Below are positions 34,801-45,818 of a DNA stretch of 64,000 bases, piece after piece. Position numbers and translations under genes: made by a program. The DNA is from Polyporus tsugae (taxonomy: Eukaryota > Basidiomycota > Agaricomycetes > Polyporales > Polyporaceae). The stretch spans positions 1,183,001-1,247,000 of the forward strand of contig JAHRBS010000012.1 in NCBI GenBank assembly GCA_024305745.1, in the 5' to 3' direction. Each line of letters starts with the position of its first letter. Position 1 is the first letter of the stretch. Under the pieces are notes generated by a model. That model did no database searches. It was not told where the DNA came from and was given only the letters and a program-made list of their open reading frames with translations.

Positions 34801-37800
34801 CGACCAACGTTTCTTCGCTACTCGCAGCCAGTCGACATAGTTGCTATCCCCGTCAGGGATCGCCTCGGCGAAGGCCTTCTCCGCCTCGTCCGCGCCGGGG
34901 CTCTGATCCCTGTGCGGTTTGCGCTTCACCACCGCCATGGGACGGAAGCCTCGCGGACACTGAGACACACCGTCCTCCATGTCCACGTCTGCGTCCTGCG
35001 TTTGTGGGACCTGGCTCTCGCCTGCGCGCTTGAAAAAGTCCGTGACCTTGTGTTGGCGGAACTTGTCCTCCATGGTGACGATGCGCCGGTGCAGCCAATC
35101 GGGATGTGCGACGCGTGTAACGGGATTCGCGACCCTCTGCATGGCGGCGGGGATAGTGATCAGCTTCTGGATGACAGAGCCCAACCGCTCGATGTAGTAG
35201 TCCCAGTCGAGGATCGAGCGCAATTCGAAGTTCGTCAGCGAGTTGTCCTTCAGCCACTTGCGCAGGTACGTCCGCTTCACGCTCTCCTCCGTTGAGAAGA
35301 TCGCGACGGGGACCGCGCGCTCGGTGACCGGGGCACCCATCGGCTTCGCGGAGATGATGAACTTGCACGCGAGGCCCTTGTCCTTGACCATCTGGTCGCC
35401 CAGGAACTCGGCGAGGCGGCGCGCGGTGCTGATCGACGTGCTCTTCTGGCCGCCGTACTCTGCAAGGGTCTTGGACATGGAACGGTTTTCGGCGATGAGC
35501 TCCACGAGCTCCTCGTCCGCGAGGTCGCTCGCGCGCGTGTAAAGGACATCAAGCCAGCTGTCTGCGACCTTCGCGACGGCCTCGTAGCATTCCGCGAGAG
35601 TCGTCCCGAGCAGGAATTTCTCGAATATCTGGGATTGGAAGATCTTGATGAGTTGCAGCTCACCGCGGCGCTTGACTTCGAAGCCCTTGAGCTCGGCGAG
35701 CGAGCCGTCGTCGTTGAAGACCGCGTACCGCTTCTTGAGCAACTTGTCCTCCTCCTTGGATGAGGGCAGGATCATTGCCTTGTACGGCCCGTCGAGCTCA
35801 AAGAAGATTGAGTTCTCCGAGTGCACGACGTACTCGCCCGTCTCGGGATCGAGGTCGTGGTACTGGTGATTCGTGAACTTGGCATGTACGAGGTGGTTGA
35901 GCATCGTGCACGGATACGAGATCAGGAGCGTCTTTCCATTGGTGAGATTGAACTTGAAGTTCTCCGGGAACACTCCCGGGAGCATGCACCAGATACCGTC
36001 CGTGTCTAGCTCCAGGGGCCGCCCGATCTGCTCGACGAGCTGGCGCGCCATCTGGATGATGCTCGCACCCGTAAGGCAGGTGATGCCCGCCATCTCCATC
36101 GAGTGCCAGCGCGCGCCCTTGCGCATGACGTAGCCGTAGAACGAGTTGAGGATGCACTTGTGCGCGAGCTGGAGCGAGTCGTACAATACGATCATCTTTC
36201 TCGCCTCGTCGACCTCCGCGATGGATCGGTGCTCCGAAAGTACCGTGTCCAGGTTCTTCTTCCATGTCTTGTGTAGGCCCTTGTACTCGTATCGGCGGTC
36301 GCGGAAGCGGCGCACGGTGTCGATATAGAACGGGTTCTCGCGCTGGCAGATGATCGCCTCTCGGTTCTCGATCTTCGTGTCCTTGATCTTCTTGTACACC
36401 CGGCGCGAATAGTCCCCTAATCGCTTGTGTAGCAACGCGGTCTGCTCGGACTCAGAGAGGTCAACGAACTTGCGCTGCGGGCCTCCCGGCTTCTTGGGCG
36501 GGAACGCCTCCTGGTTGAGCGCGTGCTTGATCATGTTGAACTCGTCGCGGCGCGCAGGGAAGTAGTCGCCGCGCCACGCCCACGTCATGCGGCGGTCGCA
36601 GGTTTTACCCGGACGATTGAAGTCGCAGACGGCGCAGGTCGCCTCGTCGACCACGGAGTCAGGCTGGAGTCGATTTGACAACATGATGTTCGGATACATG
36701 GCGGCGACGTCCAAGTGGTAGATGAGAGGATTGTCCATGCGCTGTGGGTTGTCGCGCATCTCCTCCAGCTTGGCTTGGATCTCTGCCTTGATCTCCTCAT
36801 AGTTGGTCACCGAGTCGAGCGACGCTTTCGACTCCTCGACGATACAGAAAGTGAGCGCTGCGTCCAATTCGTCGATGAGCTGTATCGAACATGGTCAGTG
36901 AGGATGTAGATGACGCCAACTTGAACTGACGACGAACCTGTTGCACAGCGGAGGGCTCGATCTTAAATTGTGTGACAATGTCACTCCGGAACACGCCCGC
37001 CTCCAGAGCCTCGACGTGACCACCTACGTAGGTCTCCGACGCGACGAGGTGTCCTTCGTACATCGTACCGTAAGACTCTTCGTGCCGGTTTGGCATGATA
37101 ATCTCTCCCCGGAATGCTTCCACCTACCGATGGTGAGATGGGCATCAAGGGCAAGGATAAGTATGGCGCTCACCATGAGAAGGGTCTCGCACAAGGTTCC
37201 AGTTCCTTTCCGCAAGACTTCGTCCGGGTTGAGGGGGATAATGTTACAGAGCGAGAAGATGAACGGGTGTACGTATTTCATGTAGAGATAGTACGTCGCC
37301 ACGGCATCGGAGACGGAGTACTGCGCGAGCACTTGGGGTTGTTCCATTGCGTACCTGTAGAGGCATAAGAAGAAGACCGGGGTGAGGGAACGATGTAAAC
37401 GTACGGCGTCATCAACTCGGGGTCGAGCTCAATCGGGTCGTAGCCCAGCTTTGCCGTTGTGACGGCCTTCAAACCTTGACTGCCTTGCGGCAGGTACGAG
37501 TCACGCTTGACCCACCGGAAGCAGTCCATGTGGACACACCCTCGGCTCTTGAACTCATCCTCCGAGTCCTTTGCGAAGCCAGACTCGAGGAACATGTCGA
37601 TTCCGTGGACTGTGGCGCGAGCGCAGAGGAAGGGGAAATCGAAGAAGTCGCCGTTGAACGTCGCCATGACGGTCGGCTTCACGTCCTGAATATGGGAGAA
37701 CCAGCGACGTATCGTAGCGGCCTGGGAGACGTGTAAGCAACAGGGGGGCAGCGCGGGCACAGTGAAAACTGACCTCATCCGGCTCATTGAACACCGTGAA

Positions 37801-39218
37801 AGGGCCCTCGTAACCCTCCTTTGGCGTATACTCAAAGTCATCAATATCCTCGCTCACAATCTCGCGGTTCGTAATGAGGTACCCCTGCCCGTCAATCATG
37901 TACGAGATCATCATGACCTGGTCGATCGCATGGTCCGGGAACTTGAGCGGTGCCTTCGTCGTCTCAATATCGTACGCCATCACGACGGGGTCAGCACGCT
38001 TCACGCGCGCCGTCAGCTGGTTGAATCCGGGCTGGCCCTGCGTAAACGAGACGGCATACCACAGCCCGACGCGGATGTCGTTGTCCATCGCGACGCGTAG
38101 GTAATACGGCACGTCATACTCGCGGATGTCAACAATGCCTTCGCGCGGATCCTTGTCGCGCGAGCCTGCGCCCCACCGCGCGGAGGGGCCAGCCTGTGAG
38201 TCACCACCATCTGCGGCCCATTCGCCCTCGAGCTCGATGTTGGTCGCCGCTGCAGAGGTGGCGTTGATGACTTCAGCGTAGGCGTCGACAGCGTCGAGCT
38301 TGGCGCTGTTCGCAAGCGCGAGGGGCATGATGTCGCGCCGGACGGTGAGAAGGTCGGAGACATTGCGGAAGTGGAGCTGAAGGAAGAGGCGGCGGTGGCC
38401 CATGAGGTGGTTGGGCATTTGGAGGTCCTCTTTCCGTTCACGCGTGATGCGATAGACGACCCCTTCGTACTTCTTCATCAACCACTCCTCGATGATTGTC
38501 TCCATTCCGCTCTGTATGGGTGCTCAGTATGTGTTCTAAATCGACCTCACGAGGGAGAGTCATAACTGCGACGGTGGAAATAGAACTCGTTTGGGACCGA
38601 CACTACTGTTTCCCAACCCCGGAATCCACATCCGCAACAGCCAAGTAGTCGGCGAGCACCGTAACGGGTGAAAACCCGGGTGACAGCAAAACAGTGGTCC
38701 GCAATCCGGACGAGTCCCACTTCTACCACTCTGACAGATGCTCCACATACCTTGCAAGCAATGTAGAAATACGGCTCGTACTGGAACGTGCATTTAAACA
38801 TCCCACCGTCGTCCTGGATGAAGTAGAAGTCGACAGCAGCCTTGCCTCCTGGCCAGTCCGCATCTTTCATCAAAGTCTGCGCATACAGTCAGACCCATCG
38901 ATACGGGAAGACGCGTAGGATACGCACCGGGTGCATGTTAATCAACCACCCCTCCCTCGTTGGACCCTCTTGGACCCGCGCAAACCCAAGCTTCTCGTCC
39001 ACCTCGTCATTCGTCTTCACTTGCTCGAACCGTTCCGCAAGTTGGTTCCCGTCCTCGTCTCGTTGTGGTTGCGCGTCTGACGGGGCTCCGCCACGGCCTC
39101 GTCCTCGTCCTCGTCCTCGCCCTCGTCCCCTTCCGCCGCGAAATGTCGTGTTGCCTCGATAGTTGAAGCGAGAGGTCCCGCGCCCACCTCGCGTAAAAGA
39201 GCCCGAGCCTCTAGCCAT
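31832..39218 (-). CDS. POL2: DNA polymerase epsilon catalytic subunit A
   Basis: Leading-strand replicative polymerase, about 2,200 residues. Exonuclease motifs: Exo [11 protein letters not shown] (about 37975), Exo [18 protein letters not shown] (about 37630), Exo [20 protein letters not shown] (about 37300). Polymerase motifs: [18 protein letters not shown] (about 36700), [20 protein letters not shown] (about 36120), [10 protein letters not shown] (about 36000). The inactive second polymerase-like half runs about 34330-32500. The C-terminal zinc-binding region has [16 protein letters not shown], then [13 protein letters not shown], then CARCTQ...SRHCGC (about 32300-32030). The N-terminus after [14 protein letters not shown] is an RG-repeat tail encoded by a GC-rich simple repeat (39090-39130). 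Introns are mostly short; one of 239 bp (38750-38512) interrupts FYIACK and [10 protein letters not shown]. The end is inferred: a 62-bp intron (31926-31865) with a GC donor, then a 33-bp last exon ending in LLNSW. Without that intron the frame runs on to 31642. Confidence 0.97.
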
Positions 39219-39609
39219 GGTAGAAGACGCAGGGAAGATGGTGGTGGATGTAGTCAAAGGCAGGGATGACACGGACGGCGACCGCGTTGCCCGGTCAGCG
39301 CTCTGTGACCGCTCGCGTTCAATGTGACTGACGCCAACCGTAACGCTCGCGTCACTCGGAAGTTCTGTCACGACACCGGGCCCGGGCCAGGGTCGTCGAC
39401 GGTCGTGGCCCAACTCGTGGGCAAAGACGGTCACTCAGTAATTGTGTTGTACATGCCTATTGGGCTTCATATCATACACCCCTCATGTGATCGACGACAG
39501 GTCATAGTACCTATTCGTCAGGCTCGCCTCTCCTTCCCTTACTAGGCTTGGACTGGACTAGTGAAGAGATGTATTCAGTATTGCCGTTCGACCAGGTGTT
39601 TCTCCTAAA
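39219..39609. other. POL2 upstream region
   Basis: Upstream of POL2 and downstream of the decayed dehydrogenase. No TATA box and no exact ACGCGT (MCB) site is seen. Confidence 0.45.
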
Positions 39610-40735
39610 CTAATCAAAGACAGACCCTACATCCACGCTGTACTGTAACGGGGACGAATAAGATGATGGCAAAGCATTACACCGATTGACCAGTGACGAA
39701 TGCTGCATCGTCGGAGACCAGGAACGACACCAGCTTGGCGACATCCTCCTGTCTTTCATTGCGTCCGAGAGCAGAAAGACCGCTGAACTGGTACCGAGTC
39801 ACGTCCTCAACACGGAACCTCGTGCGGGTGCCAATGACTTACCCCAGCCGTCCATGGTCCTTTCGACAGGCCGCCGGCAGAGGTATGGACCTCATCCAAC
39901 TACTCCACTACGCAGGTGAGCAAGGTCATTCAGCCGATCCAGACATAAACACACAGGCCGACACTTACAGAGAGGTGTCTCGATCACGCCAGGCGCGTAT
40001 GCGTTCACTGTGATATCGTATTTGCCATAGTCTAATGGTGCGGACTATGTCAAGCCCCGGACGGCGAACTTCGTCGCAGAATAGGCAGATCCTGCCACCA
40101 TTCCTATCCGAAGACAGTCAGTCGAACGGCTCGTTTCGTAGGGAAGACGCTTCAAAGAATTACAACATACACCTCTTGCCGACGATCGAGCAGGCGCCAA
40201 CTATGCGACCTCCAGGCTCCCTTCCCCTGCTTAATTAACTGCTCTGCAGCGTACTTGTAGCAGAAGAACGTGCCCCATTGATCCTGTCTAGGTCCGCAGT
40301 GGATGCTGCAAGGAAGCGGGAGTCAGTCTCACCACCATCGCCTCATCAAACATGGACAACAGACTTTCGTGCAAGACGCTGTTGGTCGCGACACCGACAT
40401 TCGCGATCATCTAAACGGATGTGAGTATCGGTTCTATCCAATTCGAAGCGTAAAGTACTCGCCGCATAGAGGCTGCCGAGCTCTTGCCCGACGGTCTCGA
40501 CCAATCGTTTGACATCGGCTTCCTCCGCCACACTGCCCAAGACACTGAGAACCCGCACCCCATGCTTACTCCGAATGCTTGCTGCGAGCTGGTCGAGCAT
40601 CTCTTGAGAGGTTGGTAAGTCGAATAGCCCGAGGTCGTAACCATCCTGCGCGAGTCTGAGTGCGATACCGCGGCCGATGCCTTCAGCGGCCCCGGTGACG
40701 ATCACGACACGGCTTGGGAGCTTGTCGAATACTGT
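39610..40735 (-). pseudogene. Short-chain dehydrogenase/reductase, inactivated
   Basis: The order of blocks is that of a diacetyl-reductase-like SDR: VVIVTGAAEGIGRGIALRLA (cofactor glycine motif, about 40710-40650), GTFFCYKYAAEQLIKQGKG (about 40275-40220), RIVGACSIVGKR (about 40205-40165), AYSATKFAVRGLT with the catalytic YxxxK (about 40080), KYDITVNAYAPGVIETPL (about 40020-39970), and ALGRNERQEDVAKLVSFLVS (about 39760-39700). A last small exon reading YSVDVGSVFD ends at 39610. Three defects are visible. About 7 extra bases (near 40211-40217) shift the frame just before GRIVGA. TAG at 40045-40047 stands where CAG is expected after RGLT. A second TAG at 39900-39902 follows the most likely splice join. 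No ATG in frame is found before the first block. I call it a pseudogene; sequencing error could explain one defect but hardly all. Confidence 0.8.
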
Positions 40736-41420
40736 ACTAATAGACGGGCATCAGTGTTCGCAGGCCTCGAACCGCTCGTTTAAATAGCCTTTGTGAGTAT
40801 TTTAATGCAGGTTCCCAGAGAAGATCATATGACGACGTACAGTACCTGGGGCGGTCCAAGTACTAGTGGGTGCAATCTGCCAGATTGGAGATACCTAGCT
40901 GACGGTCATCGAGGAACGGGGATGTGTGCTGGATCGTGTGGCAATTGTCACTCCTATCCCGGAAAGGCAGCATCCGCCGAGAACTTCTTGGTCGTTGTGC
41001 TCGGAGTAGCTCCTTCCATGAACCATATCAATTGGCAAACGCAGTGGCAGAGGACACTATGTTCGGCAGCGTTGAGGAAAGGAAGACCACGGCATTGGCA
41101 CTGGAAAGTTCAAGCAAACCGGTGTCCTTATGAAGCGGCAGCGGGGAGGTTCGCAGAGCCGTGGTGGACATCGCCGTGGGCGGTGAAGGCAAGGCGCAGC
41201 GGCGGGTAAAAGGCGGGGTTACCGGCGAGGAACAGCCACGGCGGTGGCAATCAGAGCGATAACTATAACTGGACCCGAGTTGTCGGAGAGCTGCCACCAG
41301 CCACCGGCACCTCCATTCTATCCAAGTCCTCTGCTTTCCTCTCGTTCTCGTCGCTCTCTTTCACATCCCCATAGACCACTCTACCGTACCATTCTAGTTC
41401 TCTTCAACCTACTACCTATA
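40736..41420. other. Intergenic, divergent
   Basis: Between the decayed dehydrogenase and GNA1. A CTATTTAAAC sequence (minus strand, about 40783-40792) is a TATA-like remnant for the dehydrogenase. No gene seen. Confidence 0.4.
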
Positions 41421-42171
41421 ATGCCTTTCACGCAAGACCACGAACTCGACCTTCTCTTCCCCACCGACCTGATTCCCGCCGACGTCAGGAAGCAACTGCC
41501 CCAAGAGCTCCACGTACGTCGCTAACCTACCACCCCACCCTCATCGTCTGAACGCTTCTCCATCCAGATCCGCCCTCTCGCCTCGTCAGACTACGCCCGG
41601 GGTCACCTCGACGTCCTGGCCGTCCTCACCGTGGTCTCCGACCCGGGCGAGGAGGCCTGGCGCGCCCAGTTCGAGGCAATGCGCTCGACGCCACGCACGT
41701 ACTATTCCATCGTGATCGTCGACAAGGCGTCGGATCGTATCGTCGCCGTCGGCACCGCCTTCGTCGAGCGCAAGTTCCTCCGTGGGCTCGGCGCCGTCGG
41801 CCACATCGAGGACATTGCCGTCGACAAGAGCCAGCAGGGCAAGAAGCTCGGGCTGCGCATCATCAACGCGCTCACGGGCATCAGCGAGAACAGCGGCTGC
41901 TACAAGACGATCCTCAACTGCAGCGAGAGCAACATACGTAAGTCCTTATCTGTGCCCGTCTCCCCGTGGGTGGAAAGGAACGAGGAAAGTGCGGCGTGCT
42001 GACTTGCGCTTGCCGTTTCAGCTTTCTACGAGAAGTGCGGATATCAGAAGAAGGAGTGCGAGATGGTGGGTCTTGATTATTGCTGTGTTCGTGTGTGGGA
42101 GGCGTATCCTGATTGTCGTCCTACAGGCAAAGTACGCCCCGACGGACCGCGCACAGATACCGCGCCTGTAG
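41421..42171 (+). CDS. GNA1: Glucosamine-6-phosphate N-acetyltransferase
   Basis: GNAT-family enzyme that makes N-acetylglucosamine-6-phosphate from glucosamine-6-phosphate and acetyl-CoA in the cytosol, on the route to UDP-GlcNAc and chitin. Four exons (41421-41513, 41568-41937, 42022-42065, 42127-42171) encode 183 residues, close to the 150-185 typical of the family. Landmarks: RPLASSDYARGHLDVLAVLT, then IVAVGTAFVERKFLRGLGAV, then GHIEDIAVDKSQQGKKLGLR (the Q/RxxGxG/A-type acetyl-CoA loop), then CYKTILNCSESNI and FYEKCGYQKKECEM at the C-terminus. All of these match Saccharomyces Gna1 blocks. The first exon starts MPFTQDHELDLLFPTDLIP, which also resembles family N-termini. It is convergent with the Cyt-like gene A. 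Confidence 0.95.
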
Positions 42172-42459
42172 ACGATTATTCCCACCCCACCACGGACTAC
42201 ATGCTCCACCCCAGCCACGGTATCCCCTAGATCAACGGACTGCACATATGGATATAGACCCGGTAGTGTATATTGTATTATTCCTGTTCCAACCCGCATG
42301 CAAATAATCACAACGTTACATTGTTCTACTAACGCTTGTTCTTGTTTGGTCTGAACGATATCCTGGCGTGTACAATTCCAGACTATCGAATGCCCGCACC
42401 CAGTGAGTCATTGCCCAAAGCTGATACCATGGCACGGAAACTCACGCGTATCGTCCCCT

Positions 42460-43256
42460 CTAGGAAGTGTATGCGTAGCTCTTGTTCACCACCAACTCCA
42501 TCGCAGTGATGTCCGCCGTGAAGTTGTGCCTGCTCTCGCCCGTCAGTCCAAACCAGCCCTGGGTTTCGAGGATGTCCGCAGTCAGCCTGTCATCAACAAA
42601 CGACCGTCAGGAAATGCGTAGCCGCAATGGAGGAGCAGAAATCAAGGAGAACCCCACGAACTTGATCGTCGACACCACCGAGTAGAACCAGTCCGCGTGG
42701 TCCGGGTTCGGGAGCGCGAACACGATCCGGTACTCCCACGACGACCCGTGGCCCTCGTTCTTGTACGAGCTGAACCACCCGCTGCTCTCCGTCTTGTCCA
42801 GGGTGTTGAACGCCGAGTTGATCTGCGCCCGCAGCCCGTCCGTGTTGTTCGCCTTGAGCGCGAACGTGTCGACGAGGAACTGCGCGATCTTGGACGCCAT
42901 GTCGTCGACGGACGCGGTCTGGTTCGTGATCGACGTCGACTGCAGCTTGTCGAACGCGAGGTCGGTGCCTGGGTGGGCGACGACGGCGTCCTTGAAGCCG
43001 CCCCAGTTGAAGCCGGTGACCTTCTGGGAGTCGTTGAAGACGACGTAGGCGTTGGAGAGCTTCATGATCCTGGCGGCGGCGGGGATGAGGGGGCCAGGGA
43101 GCTTGGAGAACTCGTCGAATGCTGCGGGAGGGTTAGGACGAGCGCGGGCTTCTAGCGCAGAAGCAAAGCTTACCGGTGACACTGTCGAAAAAGGTGTGTG
43201 GTCAGCGGCGAGGGTGAAGTCGGTGTGTGCTGTTGTACTCACGGCTTATCAGACAT
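42460..43256 (-). CDS. Cyt-like (volvatoxin-type) protein A
   Basis: I assign this to the fungal Cyt delta-endotoxin-like family, whose named fungal member is volvatoxin A2 of Volvariella, a pore-forming protein; the assignment rests on overall resemblance. The first exon is tiny (ATG at 43256 followed within 14 bases by GTGAGT). A very short second exon is likely (near 43180-43173), then a main exon (about 43120-42662) and a last exon ending at 42460. There is no signal peptide. The main exon carries the block with NAYVVFNDSQKVTGFNWGG and, near its end, SSWEYRIVFALPNPDHADWF. The same blocks in the same order occur in the paralogue at 44352-45181 on the opposite strand. No stop or frame break is seen. 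Role is unknown here; defence against predators or nutrition are guesses. Confidence 0.65.
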
Positions 43257-43342
43257 GGTCGTGGTAGCTGGGTGTAAAGAGTTGAGGAAGAGCTGGTGGA
43301 TAGAGGTGTTTGCCTGATGTCTCCGAGGCAAAGATGCTTCGC

Positions 43343-43349
43343 TTATATA
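43343..43349 (-). promoter_or_regulatory. TATA box of Cyt-like gene A
   Basis: TATATAA on the minus strand, about 87 bp before the ATG at 43256. Confidence 0.6.
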
Positions 43350-44351
43350 CCCAAGAGCGCGAGCCGCCATGGACAGTGTCGTTGTTCATCGACATCGTCC
43401 TCGTCAAGTGAGTGTACAAGGCTCCCGTCCAATCTGTGTGTAGCCACTGCTGAGCCCCATCTGACCAGTGACAGACATCGGGGCTTCGTCCACCGGGTGG
43501 TTGTGTACGTACGCGCGTACCTGTTCCTCGACGGCTGCTGTCCGGTGGTCGTGTCAGGTCTGCCAACCGACAACTCCTTCCAAGAGATCGAAGCAAACAT
43601 GTCAACAAACAGGCTCGCTGGATGAAGGCACACAAAAGTTCCGGTCCATAATTTCGGAATGGCACGGTCTGGGTCGATACCCTGCTCTTGTCAACATCCC
43701 GAGTTGTTCAGGCCGCAGCATGCATGCACCGTCGGACAAGTGTCCAGTATACTGGCGGACGCCAAGCACATCTTCGACTGCCTCTGCGAACTCGCCACAG
43801 TGTAAACGGCCGGTACAGCCGTGCCTAGTCCTGCCCATAGCCGACAACAGGCGCTTGCTCTAGTATGCACTGACAGCTGAACGCCATTCGTTTAGTGCTG
43901 CTATTCAGACGAAGGCAGACAACACGTGCACAACCAGCCCTGTCCGGGACCTTGTAAGCCCTTCTTCATCTCTGTGCCTTGCACCGCTGACAGCCAACGT
44001 CCGGAATGGCTGTCCGCAGCTATCTGCAGAAGGTTCAAGGACTCGCTCCAGAGCCGTCTGCCATTCTGGTCTGTGTGTAAACTTCACGTACAGGCGATGT
44101 CATTCGTCAAGGGACAGGTACAGATTATGGAAATGGTGTCGATGGGTGGAGCTTGAGGCCGGCAGATATGTCTCCGGTGCGGGGCCTCAAAGTGTTCGTG
44201 CCGCGAAGACCCAAATGAGAATGACAGGCCGTCTGGAGCCGGGGTCTTAGTTGGTCCAACGGGAACCAGAGTACAATAATCCCGTTCCCCACAAGAGAGT
44301 CTTCCGCTCATTCTCAAACCCCTGCCTCGCACATCGCACCGGATCCCTCAG
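43350..44351. other. Divergent intergenic region of the Cyt-like pair
   Basis: About 1 kb between the two head-to-head Cyt-like genes. Open frames on both strands show no domain. A clear TATA box exists only on the gene A side. Confidence 0.45.
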
Positions 44352-45181
44352 ATGTCCATCCCGTACGTCCACTTCGCCCTGTCATGGCTCCTTGTTCTAG
44401 CTGACCCGACACGCCAGCAGCACAAAGTCCCCCAGTGCGTGCCTCCTCGACTCATACACCAGACCTGACCCTTGGCTGACTGACCGCAGAGTTCGACCTC
44501 ATCGTCGACCTCCCGGAGTCGCTGCTCCCGACCTTCACCCGTGTGGCCACCTTCGCCGCCACCCACATCGCCGCCGACAACAAGCAAGTTGCCGACACTC
44601 GCGCCACCGACGCCAGGACCCCAGCCGGCGTGCACTTCATATGGTCCGACTTTAGGAACTCCATCACGTCCCGACCGGGCACCGACGTCGCGTTCGACCG
44701 CGTGCAGTCGACGACCATCCACGCCGAGGACAACTCGCCGGCCGTCTTCGCCGCCAAGGTCACGGATTTCATCGCCGACTCCTTCTCCGCCGTCGCGCGG
44801 GCGAAGCTCACCGAGCGCATCAGGCATGCCTTCGCCGACCCTTCCAAGGACGAGTCCAAGGGCGTCCTCACTTCGATGCAGTCCCACGACGAGGACAAGG
44901 GCTCGGACAAGACCGGGTGGGAGTACCGCTTGATCTGTGCGTACCCCAACGCGGACCTGCCCGACCACTTCTACTCGCTCGTCACGACGGTCAAGTGAGC
45001 AGCTTCCCACCTTTAGTCGTGATGTTTTGCGAGTGACACATGGTTGGCTCGTAGGTACACGGATGAGGCGCAGAAGAAGTCTGGTTATCTTGGTACAGGA
45101 GGGTCGATCAAGCATACGTACTCTGTCGACATCATTGCGATGCAGGTGGCTGTCGAGAAGGGTTTCGGAGGGGAGATATAA
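44352..45181 (+). CDS. Cyt-like (volvatoxin-type) protein B
   Basis: Paralogue of the protein at 42460-43256, in head-to-head orientation. The intron plan is the same: a first exon of a few codons (ATG at 44352, donor GTACGT 11 bases later), a short second exon near 44419-44434, a main exon (about 44491-44995) and a last exon (about 45055-45181). The main exon has FIWSDFRNSITSRPGTDVAF, equivalent to FNWGGFKDAVVAHPGTDLAF in gene A, and GWEYRLICAYPNADLPDHFY, equivalent to the WEYRIVFALPNPDHADWFY block. The last exon ends in a hydrophobic AMQVAV-type strand, as gene A does. There is no signal peptide. Family assignment to Cyt delta-endotoxin-like, pore-forming proteins is by resemblance; activity is not shown. 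The reading frame is intact. Confidence 0.65.
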
Positions 45182-45392
45182 ACATTGCTACCTGCGTAGT
45201 TCATAGAAAATTAAGATCATACGGTGTATGTACAATAGCCGCAACGAGTCTGGTGGCAGCTTGGCGCCGGCGGCGGTGACGACCTCATGAGAGTAGTATG
45301 GAGTACTAGCGGCCAGTCGAACGGCTATGTTCCGGATTCATGTGCTTCAAGCTTCATACACTGGGGAGAAATCAACTTTTCCACGTCCATAT

Positions 45393-45593
45393 GGAAAGTC
45401 GATGGATAGCCTTCTGAATTGGACCCTTTCCATCAAAATTTCACCGTAACTGAAGGGCTTTAAATGGAAAGGCGCCAATCTAGAGCCCGGAAAGGCTCGT
45501 GGGCCTATTGTACCCAAGGAAAGGCGCTTTTGCAAAGACTTTCCGTCGCGGTGAAAGATCTAGGAAATGTTCATCATTTTTCATAGGCTTTCC
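45393..45593. repeat. Cluster of GGAAAG/CTTTCC hexamers with inverted repeat
   Basis: Seven copies of GGAAAG or its complement within 201 bp: starts 45393, 45426, 45466, 45489, 45518, 45539, 45588. CCTTTCCAT (45425-45433) and ATGGAAAGG (45464-45472) form a 9-bp inverted repeat with a 30-nt loop, and GGAAAGGCGC occurs twice (45466 and 45518). It lies between the convergent 3' ends of Cyt-like gene B and nitrate reductase. Confidence 0.6.
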
Positions 45594-45818
45594 TCGCTGC
45601 AGAAAAGTTCATTTCTTCGCAGTGATAGCGGCTATGCGCATCGTTGATATGTAGAGTCGCGGCCTCCCGAGATCGACATAGCTTGAAAATTGGACCCGGG
45701 CCGAATCGAAATGGAACACATACACGGTCTGCGGCAGAAGACTGGAGACAGCAAAAGGGGCGGGGACAAACAGATGTCTCGTGGGATCCCTGTGATATGA
45801 TAGGATTCGGAAGATTGT

